In this document: positions 34,729-44,076 of the stretch, piece by piece | How positions within the stretch are numbered: position 1 is the stretch's first letter | How the letters are laid out: every line of letters begins with the position of its first letter | From: Granulosicoccus sp036478565 | GTDB lineage: Bacteria > Pseudomonadota > Gammaproteobacteria > Granulosicoccales > Granulosicoccaceae | Direction: 5' to 3' | Assembly (NCBI GenBank): GCA_965224525.1 | Contig: OZ245050.1 | Location: forward strand, 806,001 to 870,000 | DNA length: 64,000 bases | The notes under the pieces: generated by a model | Database searches by the model: none | Told to the model about the DNA's origin: nothing | The model's input: only the letters and a program-made list of their open reading frames with translations | Translations under genes and position numbers: made by a program

Positions 34729-35649
34729 ATGCACACTGCAGTCGTCGCCGAAGGCGGCGGTCAACGCGGAATCTATACAGCGGGTTTACTGGATTCGTTG
34801 ATGGAGGCTGATGTCAACCCGTTTACGCTGGGAGTGGGTGTGTCGTCAGGTGCGCAGAATCTGCTCGCCTATTTTCTGCAACAGCCGGGCTATTCGCAGC
34901 GCGCCATTACTGAATACACGGCTGCACGGGATTTTTTCGTGCCGTATCGCTGGTTGGGTGCGCGTGGCATTGTTGATCTGGACAGCTATTTTGAAAGGTC
35001 TGTCAATGACCCGGAGTTCCGCCTCCCTTACCAGCAGATTGCAACTTTGCAGACGCGACAACGGCTTGTATTTGTTGCAACTTCGCAGTATTCGCTGGAA
35101 CCGGTCTACCTTGAACCGGATGCCCGCACCGTCGTCAACGACCTGAAGGCGTCCTGTGCCGTGCCATTTCTGTACAAGAGCGGTGTTGTCAGCGACGATG
35201 AAGTGCTGGTCGAAGGTGGCGTATCGGATCCTCTGCCTGTGATATACGCCTACCAGCAGGGTGCTCGCCGTATAGCCGTCATTCGCACTTGCGTGGATCG
35301 CTACGAGGCGTCGCAATGGCGGGCCAGGCTAACCAGTTTGGGGCGTTTGCATACCCTGCCATTACGGATACTGCGGATGCTGGAGCGCTATGAACAGGCC
35401 TATGCCGAGGCGGTGGCGTTCATTCAGCACCCGCCTGACGATCTGGAGCTGATGCTGATAGGGCCTAAATCACCACTGTGCAGTCAAGTGATTGGCAGTC
35501 GGGCGGAGTCGTTGCTGGCAGACTACGAGATCGGTAAAAACGACGGCGTGCGTACTGCCGAGCGTCTGAGCCGGTGGTTTGAGTCGGACTCTTCGATTCG
35601 CCGGACGGGGCAGATCGGGGTGGTAGAGCGGCCAGATTCTGTATGTTAA
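34729..35649 (+). CDS. YjjU-like patatin phospholipase
   Basis: Patatin-family lipid acyl hydrolase. The oxyanion loop GGGQRGIYTAG and nucleophile motif GVSSGAQN (GxSxG) are clear, and the overall sequence follows E. coli YjjU (PGYSQRAITEYT, DLDSYFER, SCAVPFLYKSG). The second member of the dyad, normally DGG or DGA, reads EGGVSDPLP: Glu replaces the catalytic Asp. ATG 34729 has AGGAG 11 nt upstream and starts the conserved domain; ATG 34651 would add 26 residues, closer to the YjjU N-terminal length. Cytoplasmic, no signal. Confidence 0.8.
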   Translation: MHTAVVAEGGGQRGIYTAGLLDSLMEADVNPFTLGVGVSSGAQNLLAYFLQQPGYSQRAITEYTAARDFFVPYRWLGARGIVDLDSYFERSVNDPEFRLPYQQIATLQTRQRLVFVATSQYSLEPVYLEPDARTVVNDLKASCAVPFLYKSGVVSDDEVLVEGGVSDPLPVIYAYQQGARRIAVIRTCVDRYEASQWRARLTSLGRLHTLPLRILRMLERYEQAYAEAVAFIQHPPDDLELMLIGPKSPLCSQVIGSRAESLLADYEIGKNDGVRTAERLSRWFESDSSIRRTGQIGVVERPDSVC

Positions 35650-35735
35650 TAAATGTGTCATAAAAAATAGTTTTTCCCTGTCTCGCATTCCCTTTAGAAT
35701 CAGGGTTAGTTCACACTGACGACAAGGAAAAACAT

Positions 35736-36497
35736 ATGAAACTTGGATCTAAACTGGTCGCCGAGTTTATCGGTACATTCTGGCTGGTACTGGGCGGCTG
35801 CGGTGCCGCAGCCTTTGCCGCAGTGCTGACCAAAAGTGTTGAAGGTGGCGGCGCTTTCAATATTGGTCTTGGTTATCTCGGTGTATCGCTGGCATTTGGC
35901 CTGACAGTGGTGACAATGGCCTATGCAATCGGGCACATTTCCGGCTGCCACCTGAATCCGGCAGTGACCATTGGGTTGTATGCTGGTGGCCGATTCGAAA
36001 AAGGCTATATCGCCCCCTATATCGTCGCTCAGGTTCTGGGCGGACTTTTTGCTGGCTTCCTGCTGTTCATCATTCTGCAAGGGAATCCTGACTGGAGCGG
36101 TGGAGCGATAGCGGCCAATGGTTATGGTGCTTCAGGCTCACCTCATGGATACAGTTTTCTTGCCTGCCTGATTACTGAAATTGTCATGACCTTCATGTTC
36201 CTGATTGTTATTCTGGGAGCCACTGACAAACGAGCACCGGCAGCTCTGGCACCCCTTGCCATTGGCTTGTGCCTGACATTGATTCATCTGATCAGTATTC
36301 CTATCACTAACACGTCGGTCAACCCTGCTCGCAGTACGGGTGTTGCGTTGTTTTCAGGCGCAACCCCAATCATGCAGCTGTGGATGTTCTGGCTGGCACC
36401 TATTGTTGGCGCTATTGCTGCGGGTATTGTCTACCAAATGTTCTTTGAAGCAGATGAGGCTGAAGAAGCTGCAACCACTGAAGCGGCAACAGCCTGA
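35736..36497 (+). CDS. aqpZ: Aquaporin Z
   Basis: Six-helix water channel of the inner membrane (253 aa). Both NPA boxes are present (SGCHLNPAVTIG and TNTSVNPARSTG), and the selectivity-filter histidine is in LTLIHLISIPITN, which marks a water-selective rather than glycerol channel. AAGGA lies 9 nt before the ATG. The C-terminal tail is unusually long and Glu/Ala-rich (ADEAEEAATTEAATA). Probably monocistronic; a 9 bp stem (36514-36537) follows. Confidence 0.95.
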   Translation: MKLGSKLVAEFIGTFWLVLGGCGAAAFAAVLTKSVEGGGAFNIGLGYLGVSLAFGLTVVTMAYAIGHISGCHLNPAVTIGLYAGGRFEKGYIAPYIVAQVLGGLFAGFLLFIILQGNPDWSGGAIAANGYGASGSPHGYSFLACLITEIVMTFMFLIVILGATDKRAPAALAPLAIGLCLTLIHLISIPITNTSVNPARSTGVALFSGATPIMQLWMFWLAPIVGAIAAGIVYQMFFEADEAEEAATTEAATA

Positions 36498-36513
36498 TTT
36501 AGCTTGTAAAGCT

Positions 36514-36537
36514 GTCTCTCTCTGTATGGAGGGAGAC
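36514..36537. terminator. Stem-loop after aqpZ
   Basis: GTCTCTCTC pairs with GAGGGAGAC (nine pairs, one G-U) around a 6 nt loop. No U-tract follows, so termination strength is doubtful. Confidence 0.35.
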
Positions 36538-36609
36538 GGCGCTATCTATCAGACGGACAATGGCTGTTAGTCGGTAATTACCACAGAAAAGAACTGATCT
36601 GCTGGCAAA

Positions 36610-37122
36610 GTGAAATTGTTCCTGCGTCTATTCTGGTTGATTCTTACGCAGAGTCGCCGCTCACGCTGCAGCATGCTTGGGCCGTGTGTCACCTCCATGC
36701 GTGTCATGCCGAGTGATCTGGATATTTTCATGCACGTCAACAATGGCGTGTACCTGACCTATGCTGATTTGGGTCGCACCGACCTGCTGTTGCGGGCCAA
36801 CGCGTATCACCGAATTCGTAAACAGGGCTGGTACCCGGTCATCGCGGCAGAGACTATCCGCTTCAAGCGTTCATTGACTCTCGGCCAGCGCTTTACCATG
36901 ACCACGCATGTAGTGGGCTGGACGACCAGATCTATCTACCTTGAACAAATATTTGAAAGCAAAGGTCATTTTGTTGCCCGGGCTGTCATTGATGCACGCT
37001 TTCTGGCAAAAAAAGGCGGCATCGTGACCCCGACTGATGTGCTGGCCGTTATTGGCATCGAACAAACTTCACCGCAATTGCCTGAGTGGATCCACTCCTG
37101 GTCAGAAGCGATACGAAGCTGA
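36610..37122 (+). CDS. Hotdog-fold thioesterase-like protein (THEM6 type)
   Basis: 170 aa from GTG 36610. A 4HBT-like hotdog domain is preceded by a hydrophobic N-terminus (KLFLRLFWLIL). Key segment MRVMPSDLDIFMHVNNGVYL carries the conserved Asp/Asn pattern of acyl-CoA thioesterases, followed by RFKRSLTLGQRF. Likely hydrolyses an acyl-CoA or acyl-ACP near the membrane; substrate unknown. The ABC genes start 43 bp downstream. Confidence 0.75.
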   Translation: MKLFLRLFWLILTQSRRSRCSMLGPCVTSMRVMPSDLDIFMHVNNGVYLTYADLGRTDLLLRANAYHRIRKQGWYPVIAAETIRFKRSLTLGQRFTMTTHVVGWTTRSIYLEQIFESKGHFVARAVIDARFLAKKGGIVTPTDVLAVIGIEQTSPQLPEWIHSWSEAIRS

Positions 37123-37165
37123 TAGACAAGTATGATGGCCAAATACAAAAAAACGACGTAGCCGA

Positions 37166-37969
37166 ATGAAGCTGATTACCCTGGCACGGGCCGAGATAGA
37201 AAAACTGCTGGCATCCCGTCGAGGCATGTTGTCACTGCTGGCGTTTGTGCTGGTTTGGCTGCTTGTTTTGCGTTATGCCATTGCACCTGCTGCCAAAATG
37301 CTGGGTACCGGCGATGACGATGGGTTGGTTGAGTTTCTGCTAAGTCAACTCGGGCTTGAAGCACTGACCAGCTGGCCGGCACCACAGCTAGCCATTTACT
37401 GGGTGATTGGTTTGTACATGCTGCCGCTATTCGCAGTGGTGACAGCTGCAGATCAGATGGCTTCTGATCGAAGCCGGGGAACGTTACGCTATCTCATTAT
37501 GCGAGCCAGCCGTCTTGAGATATTTTTTGGGCGCTTCTTCGGTCATGCTTTTATCCAGTTGTTGATGGTTCTGGTGACGTTAGCATCCGTGTTGATATTC
37601 ATTGCTGTTGATACACCAGACCGGCTGTCGGATTCATTGTCGAGATCCCTGATGGTTGTCCTGAACATCTGGCTGGTCCTGTTGCCCTATGTGGCATTGA
37701 TGGCCTGGGTATCGGTCATTGCCCGCTCACCCAGACAGGCAACTACACTGGCAATCATTGTCTGGATTGTTGTTTCCTTGCTTATAGGTTGGGTGCAGGC
37801 TAAATATGGTCCGATGCCATGGCTCGACTGGACACTACCCGGATCGCAGGTTTCAGCATTGCTGAGATTGAGCGACTGGAAAACGCTTGATCTGGCGCTG
37901 ATACCCGTATTGCACACCGTTGTGTTGTTGGGGATAGGTGCCGTCACCATGGCGAGGCGCGACCTGTGA
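37166..37969 (+). CDS. ABC-2 type transporter permease
   Basis: 267 aa integral membrane protein with about six helices (LLAFVLVWLLVLRYAI, WVIGLYMLPLFAVVTAADQM, and others). The segment ADQMASDRSRGTLRYLIMRA is the ABC-2 permease hallmark also seen in NosY-like proteins. It overlaps its ATPase by 4 bp (GTGA). Substrate unknown; export is expected. Confidence 0.85.
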   Translation: MKLITLARAEIEKLLASRRGMLSLLAFVLVWLLVLRYAIAPAAKMLGTGDDDGLVEFLLSQLGLEALTSWPAPQLAIYWVIGLYMLPLFAVVTAADQMASDRSRGTLRYLIMRASRLEIFFGRFFGHAFIQLLMVLVTLASVLIFIAVDTPDRLSDSLSRSLMVVLNIWLVLLPYVALMAWVSVIARSPRQATTLAIIVWIVVSLLIGWVQAKYGPMPWLDWTLPGSQVSALLRLSDWKTLDLALIPVLHTVVLLGIGAVTMARRDL

Positions 37970-38868
37970 CTGGCACGCCACTCATTCATTGTCAGGGTTT
38001 GATAAAACGCTATGGCCGTACCACGGCCATCGACAACCTCAATCTTGAGTTGTACGCAGGCGAACCGATCGCATTGATCGGTCCAAACGGTGCTGGCAAG
38101 ACAACCCTGTTAAGTTTACTGTGCGGGTTTATTCGTCCCAACGGCGGGCAGGCGCAGGTGCTGGGTCACAATGTCGGTAGCAAGGCACTGAATGGTCTGC
38201 TTGCAGCCTTGCCGCAGGATGCGCTGCTGGATCCTCGGCGTTCTGTTGTGCGTCAGCTACGGGAATTTTCCAGGCTGCAAGGGTTTCAGGGTACTGATGC
38301 GGTTAGAGAGGTGGATCGAGTACTCGATATCGTAGACCTAAGTGATGCCGCATCGATGAAACCTGACACGCTGAGTCACGGTATGCGTAAACGTATTGCG
38401 TTGGCACAGGCATTGATCGGTTCACCGGCGCTGGTATTGCTGGATGAACCGACGGCCGGTATTGATCCGCCAAATGTCCGCATCATTCGAGATCTGATTC
38501 GTCAACAGTCGAGCCATATGACGTTTGTCATCAGCTCGCACAATCTTGATGAGCTGGAAAAACTGTGTGGCACGGTGGTCTATCTGGAAAAGGGCAAGTT
38601 GCTTCGTAGTGGCGCGCTGGTACAAGGTGACGACTCACCCCTGCTGACGTTGCGACTTGGCGATGTGCCAGCGGATCGTTTTCTGTCAATGAGCCTGACC
38701 TTGCCCGGCATAATAAAGGTGCGTCAGCAAGTGCAGGGTGACTGGTTGCTTGAAGTGAGCAACGAGGCGTCAGCAGCGGTTGCCATTATGCAGTTGCTGG
38801 AGCGGGAAAACTGGCCGTTTAAATCACTGACTCGAGGTCGTTCACTGGAAGAGCAGTTGTACGGTTGA
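37966..38868 (+). CDS. ABC transporter ATP-binding protein
   Basis: 300 aa ATPase partner of the preceding permease. Walker A GPNGAGKTT, Q-loop at LPQDALLD, signature LSHGMRKR (a Ser-His-Gly-Met form common in ABC-2 exporters such as NosF and CcmA-like proteins), Walker B LVLLDEPTAGID, and switch histidine in ISSHNLDELE. Starts with GTG 37966. Ends 19 bp from the convergent VWA lipoprotein gene. Confidence 0.9.
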   Translation: MTGTPLIHCQGLIKRYGRTTAIDNLNLELYAGEPIALIGPNGAGKTTLLSLLCGFIRPNGGQAQVLGHNVGSKALNGLLAALPQDALLDPRRSVVRQLREFSRLQGFQGTDAVREVDRVLDIVDLSDAASMKPDTLSHGMRKRIALAQALIGSPALVLLDEPTAGIDPPNVRIIRDLIRQQSSHMTFVISSHNLDELEKLCGTVVYLEKGKLLRSGALVQGDDSPLLTLRLGDVPADRFLSMSLTLPGIIKVRQQVQGDWLLEVSNEASAAVAIMQLLERENWPFKSLTRGRSLEEQLYG

Positions 38869-38887
38869 TGGTGCCATGATGGTAGGA

Positions 38888-40285
38888 CTATTGCTGCTCG
38901 TCTGGCATACACACGCCGTGATCATAGCTGCCAACCCGGCGAATTATTTCCTCGTTGACTGGTTCGGTTCTCTTGCCGGTCAGTAAGTTGTCAACCACTC
39001 GGCTTATCATACTGTCCAGCCTGGTTACGACATAGCACTTAATGGTGGGTTCTTCGTGTGAGTTTCCGTAGCCGGAATCGTCGGTAAGAAACAGATACCG
39101 ACTGTTTGTCAGCACAGCCATGGCACGCATCAAGTACTCCGCCTCGCTGGCAACTCCGCTGGCTGCAACCGGTACGATGTGGATTTGTCTGGTGCGCGCC
39201 TCAATAGCTGATTCCCAGGTTGACATCACCTCACTGGCATGTGGCGGCGCATCTGCTATCAAAAGCAGTACTCTGGAGCTTTGTTGTCGCCACTCAAAAT
39301 ACATTGCCTCGGCAAGTGCCTGATCCATGGCCTCAGGATAGTCACCACCGCCGTTATACGATTCAGCGTTCAATGAAGATTGCAAGCTACTGATGTCATC
39401 CGTAAAGCCGTGTGATTTCACAACGTATTGATCGCCGACATCTCGATAGACAACAAGACCTGTGCGTATGTTCACCGCCTGGTTCTCTTGTTGAATGTTG
39501 TCAAGAATCGACGTCAACTCGGTTTTCAGATAATTCAGTTCGTCACCCATGCTGCCGGTTGTGTCTATTACCAGTAGCAAATCAAGTTCGGTTGCAGGCT
39601 GGTTCCCGGTAGTGAGGGCGATCTCGATGGTTCGCTCTTCGCCAAGGTCTGCCACAGAGACAGTTCTCTCAACCTGGATATCGCTATACCGGTCACTCAC
39701 TTTAAGCTGAAACTCATCCGGCAGAGAATCAAGGGCCGGGTAGATATGGGATATGCCATTGGCAGGAGTGATCAGTTCCAGAAGCGTTGAATCACCAACC
39801 ATCAATTTGATATTGGCTGCTGCGTAGGGTTTGTCGTTAACATCCGTAATTTTTAAAGTGACTCTATGTGCCAGGTCGATATAGGGTTCGTGTTCCGTCC
39901 CGGTGGACGTCTGCAGATAGTTACTGGCGTATTCCTGATACAGCTCGGCATTCAAATGATCATCGTATTCGCCGGCGGTCAGTGAGCCTGCCTGAAAATT
40001 CTCCTCCGGGCCTGGTCCGGGCGCAGGTTCTGTCACCATCACGTCCGCGCTTTCGCCCAGACTCTCGGCTGGGCTGTCAGATGCGTCAGCCGAACCGCTG
40101 ACTGTCGGTGGACTGCTGACAACTGTTGAGCCGTCGGCGCCATCTACAGAGCTTTCTGTACTCGACGAATCCGCGGTGGAGTCGGAACTCGTGCCAGCAA
40201 CTCCGGAATTGTCAGTATCAGTGCCTGAACTACAGGCGGATAACGACAAGACGAGAGCGCAAAATACAATATTCAGATACTTCAT
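38888..40285 (-). CDS. VWA-domain lipoprotein
   Basis: 465 aa. Signal peptide with lipobox LSAC (Cys 18), then a Ser/Asp-rich linker of about 90 residues, a possible carboxypeptidase-regulatory-like beta domain (VTLKITDVNDKPYAAANIKLMV), and a von Willebrand A domain starting LDLLLVIDTTGSMGDEL with a DxTxS metal site. Predicted anchored in the outer or inner membrane and to bind protein ligands. Its 5' untranslated region is occupied by a perfect inverted repeat, so translation may be controlled by structure. Confidence 0.82.
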   Translation of the reverse strand: MKYLNIVFCALVLSLSACSSGTDTDNSGVAGTSSDSTADSSSTESSVDGADGSTVVSSPPTVSGSADASDSPAESLGESADVMVTEPAPGPGPEENFQAGSLTAGEYDDHLNAELYQEYASNYLQTSTGTEHEPYIDLAHRVTLKITDVNDKPYAAANIKLMVGDSTLLELITPANGISHIYPALDSLPDEFQLKVSDRYSDIQVERTVSVADLGEERTIEIALTTGNQPATELDLLLVIDTTGSMGDELNYLKTELTSILDNIQQENQAVNIRTGLVVYRDVGDQYVVKSHGFTDDISSLQSSLNAESYNGGGDYPEAMDQALAEAMYFEWRQQSSRVLLLIADAPPHASEVMSTWESAIEARTRQIHIVPVAASGVASEAEYLMRAMAVLTNSRYLFLTDDSGYGNSHEEPTIKCYVVTRLDSMISRVVDNLLTGKRTEPVNEEIIRRVGSYDHGVCMPDEQQ

Positions 40286-40289
40286 GATG

Positions 40290-40357
40290 CACGTTAATTG
40301 ACTCTTTTTATATATTGGGAATAATATCCCAATATATAAAAAGAGTCAATTAACGTG
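40290..40357. repeat. Perfect 31 bp inverted repeat with 6 nt loop
   Basis: Arms 40290-40320 and 40327-40357 are exact reverse complements; the loop is ATAATA. AT-rich. The left arm ends 4 bp upstream of the VWA lipoprotein ATG (minus strand), so the mRNA leader would fold completely and hide the ribosome binding region. It could be a cruciform, a regulatory hairpin or the scar of a mobile palindromic unit. Confidence 0.9.
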
Positions 40358-40754
40358 ATTCACAGAAACCATTGCTGCCTGAATGAAACCAGCGCTGACT
40401 CCTCCGATCAGAATGTGAAAAAACGATTTACAGGTGTGAGGTGTCGGGTTCGTGGGATATCAAACTGCATTTATGGGGCTTGATATACAGGCTTGCATGC
40501 CGTCGGGTCAATGGGGGTGATTGGGTTGTCTAGCTGCGTTGTCTCAAATTGCTGTAGCTGTGTCATTGCTATGCGTAACAGCTGCAACCTTGCTATTGCG
40601 GTAAGGGCTGCGGAACCAACTCCCTACGTTATCAGATATTCGATGTATTTCAAAATACCGGTTCGTGATGAGTTTGCTCGGCGTCAAAATGGTTAACAGT
40701 GTGCTGTTACTAGCTTGAATTCAGGTATGTTTGTGGTAGTGCAGGCGTCACCGC

Positions 40755-40775
40755 ATTTACATTCTGTGTGTAAAT
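40755..40775. promoter_or_regulatory. Candidate operator upstream of the GMC operon
   Basis: ATTTACA and TGTAAAT are 7 bp arms around a 7 nt spacer, about 150 bp before the first gene of the operon. The dyad spacing fits a dimeric helix-turn-helix regulator. Confidence 0.35.
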
Positions 40776-40921
40776 AGCGCAATGTAAAGGGAGGTGGCTA
40801 ATAGCTCATTATTATTTGCCGGCCCGGACGGTTGCAGGGCTGAGTTTTCGGGAGTTACGGGCATTACCAAGGATTTATTTACTGTAAAAATCATCGTTGC
40901 ATATCCACCACGAGGAATAGC

Positions 40922-41524
40922 ATGAACAAAAATATATTCAAGCTGCAGGAAGCAAACGATTTGCTAGCGGATATTAGGTCAAGTATTCCACTGACCCGGC
41001 GAGAGTTTCTGCAAGGCTCCGCGGTGTTGACGGGTACGCTGGCATTGGGGACGTCATTGGCCATGGTTTCGCCTTCACGAGTCTGGGCTGCACAGATGAG
41101 CGTGCTGGATGACAAGCAAGCACGTATGCTGCTGCGGCTCACTCAAGTTATTTTCCCGCACAAGGATATGCCTGAAGCGATCAATGCACTTGCAGTAAAA
41201 GATCTTGATAAATCTGCAGAAGATAAAGCTATCGCAGAATCGTTTCGCGAAGGGTTGGCTGCTTTGGATGCCAATGCAAGTGGTGACTGGTTAGGCGCGT
41301 CGGCCGATGAACAGCTCAAGGCTGTTGAGTCGATCACTGATACCGGATTGTTCGCGGCGGTAAAAGGGCAATGCATAACCTCCTTGTATGACAATGAGTT
41401 GGCATATAAACATTTTGGCTATGAAGGGGAGTCCTTTTCAAAAGGGGGATACCTTCAGCGTGGTTTTAATGATCTGAGCTGGTTGCCGGATCCTCCCTAT
41501 GTTGCAAGCCCCGCTCCTCGGTAA
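40922..41524 (+). CDS. Tat-exported small subunit, gluconate 2-dehydrogenase subunit 3 family
   Basis: 200 aa. The twin-arginine motif LTRREFLQGSA at about residues 24-34 is followed by a hydrophobic stretch and a cleavage region VWAAQ. The mature part (ARMLLRLTQVIFPHKDMPEA) matches the subunit-3 family that accompanies GMC dehydrogenases. It is thought to carry the flavin subunit, which lacks its own signal, across the membrane folded. The large subunit follows 10 bp downstream. Confidence 0.85.
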   Translation: MNKNIFKLQEANDLLADIRSSIPLTRREFLQGSAVLTGTLALGTSLAMVSPSRVWAAQMSVLDDKQARMLLRLTQVIFPHKDMPEAINALAVKDLDKSAEDKAIAESFREGLAALDANASGDWLGASADEQLKAVESITDTGLFAAVKGQCITSLYDNELAYKHFGYEGESFSKGGYLQRGFNDLSWLPDPPYVASPAPR

Positions 41525-41534
41525 ACAGGAATAA

Positions 41535-43109
41535 ATGATCATGACAACCTTTGACAAAGATGACAGTAGTGTGATTGTGGTTATCGGCACAGGAGCCGGT
41601 GGCGGAACGCTGTGCAATGAGCTGGCACAAAAAGGCATTAGAGTGGTTGGACTGGAGGCCGGTGCTCAACAATCGATGAACAGTTACGTTAATGATGAAT
41701 GGAAGTCTTTTGGGCAACTTGCATGGCTGGACAAACGTACAACATCCGGTTCATGGCGTGTCGCAAAGGATTTTGCCGGTTTGCCTGCCTGGATATGCAA
41801 AACGGTGGGAGGTACCACAACTCACTGGGCAGGGGCGTCTCTTCGATTAAAGGACTACGAGTTTCGAGCAAAAACGGAATACGGTGATATCGACGGTGCC
41901 AATCTTCTCGATTGGCCCATAACGCTGAGTGAGCTGGAGCCGTATTACTCCCGTGCCGAATACAAAATGGGCGTAACTCGCACACACGGCATACCTGGAT
42001 TGCCGGGGAATAACAATTTCAAGATCATGTACGAAGGCGCAAAGAAGCTGGGGTACAGGAATTGCCATACCGGGCGAATGTCTGTGAACAGTCGGGCGCG
42101 ACAGGGTCGAACGAAATGCCTGCAGCTGGGATTCTGTTTTCAGGGGTGTAAAACAGGCGCTAAATGGTCGACCTTGTACACCGAAATTCCGGCAGCTGAA
42201 GCCACTGGAAATTTCGAGTTGCGTACACAGTCCCACGTATCCAGGATCGAGCACGATTCTTCCGGCAAGGTTAATGCTGTTGTGTACTTTGATGCAGACG
42301 GCAATGAACAGCGGCAACAGGCGAGGGCTGTTTGTGTTGCCGGCAACTCGATTGAAACACCACGGTTGTTGCAGATGTCTGACTCATCTCTTTACCCGGA
42401 TGGGTTGGCTAACAGTTCAGGGCAGGTAGGCCGGAACTATATGCGTCATATGACAGGGTCGGTCTTTGCTGCTTTTGAAGACCCGGTGCATTTCTACCGG
42501 GGTACAACGATGGCCGGAATTATTACTGATGAAGCACGTAACGATACTCGACGGGGCTTTGTTGGTGGTTATGAGCTTGAAACGCTGGCGCTGGGCCTAC
42601 CGTTCATGGCGGCCTTTATCAACCCGGGTTCCTGGGGCGAGGAGTTCGGTTATTTCATGGACAATTATACTCGCTTGGCTGGCATGTGGCTGGTTGGCGA
42701 AGACATGCCGCGTGAGAGCAACAGAATTACCTTGAATACAGATGAAACTGACCAATACGGCATGCCTGTTCCCAATGTTCACTATGACGATCATGATAAC
42801 GACATTGCGATGCGAAATCATGCGTATCAACAAGGTGAGCAAGTATATGAGGCTGCAGGGGCAGTACGTACTATTCGCACGCCACCTTTTCCCTCCACGC
42901 ACAATCTTGGCACTTGCCGGATGAGCGAAGATCGCTCAAAAGGTGTTTGTAATGGTTGGGGTCAGACGCATGATGTCAGTAACCTGTTCATCTCGGACGG
43001 TAGTCAATTCACGACTGGCGGTGCTGAGAATCCGACGCTGACTATTGTGACGCTTGCCATCCGGCAGGCAGACTATATTGCTCGGCAAATGCTTACCGAT
43101 GCCTTGTAG
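41535..43109 (+). CDS. GMC family FAD-dependent dehydrogenase (large subunit)
   Basis: 524 aa flavoprotein. FAD-binding GTGAGGGTLCNELAQKG at about 18-34, a CFQGCKTGAKWS segment typical of the gluconate/sorbitol dehydrogenase branch, and the C-terminal STHNLGTCRMS with His and DGSQFTTGGAENPTLT. Predicted to oxidise a sugar or alcohol in the periplasm together with subunit 3. The cytochrome c subunit usually found third in these operons is missing. ATG 41541 is an alternative start; AGGA precedes both. Confidence 0.9.
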   Translation: MIMTTFDKDDSSVIVVIGTGAGGGTLCNELAQKGIRVVGLEAGAQQSMNSYVNDEWKSFGQLAWLDKRTTSGSWRVAKDFAGLPAWICKTVGGTTTHWAGASLRLKDYEFRAKTEYGDIDGANLLDWPITLSELEPYYSRAEYKMGVTRTHGIPGLPGNNNFKIMYEGAKKLGYRNCHTGRMSVNSRARQGRTKCLQLGFCFQGCKTGAKWSTLYTEIPAAEATGNFELRTQSHVSRIEHDSSGKVNAVVYFDADGNEQRQQARAVCVAGNSIETPRLLQMSDSSLYPDGLANSSGQVGRNYMRHMTGSVFAAFEDPVHFYRGTTMAGIITDEARNDTRRGFVGGYELETLALGLPFMAAFINPGSWGEEFGYFMDNYTRLAGMWLVGEDMPRESNRITLNTDETDQYGMPVPNVHYDDHDNDIAMRNHAYQQGEQVYEAAGAVRTIRTPPFPSTHNLGTCRMSEDRSKGVCNGWGQTHDVSNLFISDGSQFTTGGAENPTLTIVTLAIRQADYIARQMLTDAL

Positions 43110-43247
43110 TCGTTGAAAACATACTAGCCGTTTGTACAGGGGAGGAAGTAAAAAATACAGTTTACAGAATGCTAAGCTCGATAGCTCAACACAAGGTGGA
43201 CTTCCGAAATCCATCAAAGACCTGTATCGAGGTATAAAGGAGCTGTT

Positions 43248-44036
43248 ATGAATTACTTCTGTAAATCTGTATTATTTATTGTATTGCTTGTGCCTCTGAG
43301 CGGTTGTCTTGATAGTTTAGTAAAGCCCGAAGCATCTGTTGACCGTGGACTTGAAGAACAATTGCCACCCTATGATGGTCTACGGGCCAAGGTCGCAGTG
43401 ACAGATTTTGACTGGAGCATAGGCTCTAGTAAAACTACGGTCGGTATTGGTGGAACGGATATTTCATTTTCACAGAATGAATACGCAGGGTATGCAGAGG
43501 GTCTGAAGGACATGCTTACTACGGCGTTGGTTCAAAGCAAACGCTATCGGGTTCTTGAGCGCCAGAACATGGACTCTCTAAAAACTGAAATAGCGTTGCA
43601 AGAGGAAGGATTTACAGATGCATCCGGTGTGCAACGAGGGAGTTTCAAAGGTGCTGATATCGCCGTTGTGGCGTCGATTACAGGCTTCGATCCTGGAACC
43701 AAGGGTGCGTCTGCATCTGTTGGCGGTTTGCTAGGTAAGAAGGCCGGTGCCTTGATGGGAGCCATTTCCGGGGGATATACAAAATCCACGATGGCAATGG
43801 ATATTCGCATTATTGATTCAGCGACTTCGGAAGTCCTTGCTGCAACACGAGTAGAGGGGGTAGCTACAGATGTGAACATTGGCGGTGCTTTAGGTGCATT
43901 GACAGGAGCTGGCAATCTGGGAGGATCCCTTGGATCATTTGCCAGCACACCAATGGAAAAAGCGATTCGCACCTGTATATATGAAGCGACCAAGTACATA
44001 GTGGCAGAGACTCCCGGTGAATACATGAAGCATTGA
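43248..44036 (+). CDS. CsgG/HfaB-like outer membrane lipoprotein
   Basis: 262 aa with lipobox LSGC (Cys 20) after a short signal peptide and a strong ribosome binding site (AAAGGAG). The core VAVTDFDW, GLKDMLTTALVQSKRYRVLERQNMD and ADIAVVASITGFD match the CsgG family, which forms secretion pores for curli or assists holdfast anchoring. Two glycine-rich segments (GGLLGKKAGALMGAISGGY and GGALGALTGAGNLGGS) lie in the transmembrane-hairpin region. No curli subunit genes are adjacent. Confidence 0.83.
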   Translation: MNYFCKSVLFIVLLVPLSGCLDSLVKPEASVDRGLEEQLPPYDGLRAKVAVTDFDWSIGSSKTTVGIGGTDISFSQNEYAGYAEGLKDMLTTALVQSKRYRVLERQNMDSLKTEIALQEEGFTDASGVQRGSFKGADIAVVASITGFDPGTKGASASVGGLLGKKAGALMGAISGGYTKSTMAMDIRIIDSATSEVLAATRVEGVATDVNIGGALGALTGAGNLGGSLGSFASTPMEKAIRTCIYEATKYIVAETPGEYMKH

Positions 44037-44076
44037 GCAAGCACATGTCAACCTGAAGTTGATACTTGGCTGACCA

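Larger units (their letters stand above)
40286..40921. other. Long intergenic region
   Basis: 636 bp between divergent genes. Contains the 31 bp inverted repeat (40290-40357) and the smaller palindrome at 40755-40775. The frames inside are short, cysteine-rich and unconvincing. Confidence 0.5.

Noticed and set aside
40493..40696. 67-residue plus-strand frame in the long intergenic gap
   Set aside because: Cysteine-rich without a start signal; no homology evident.
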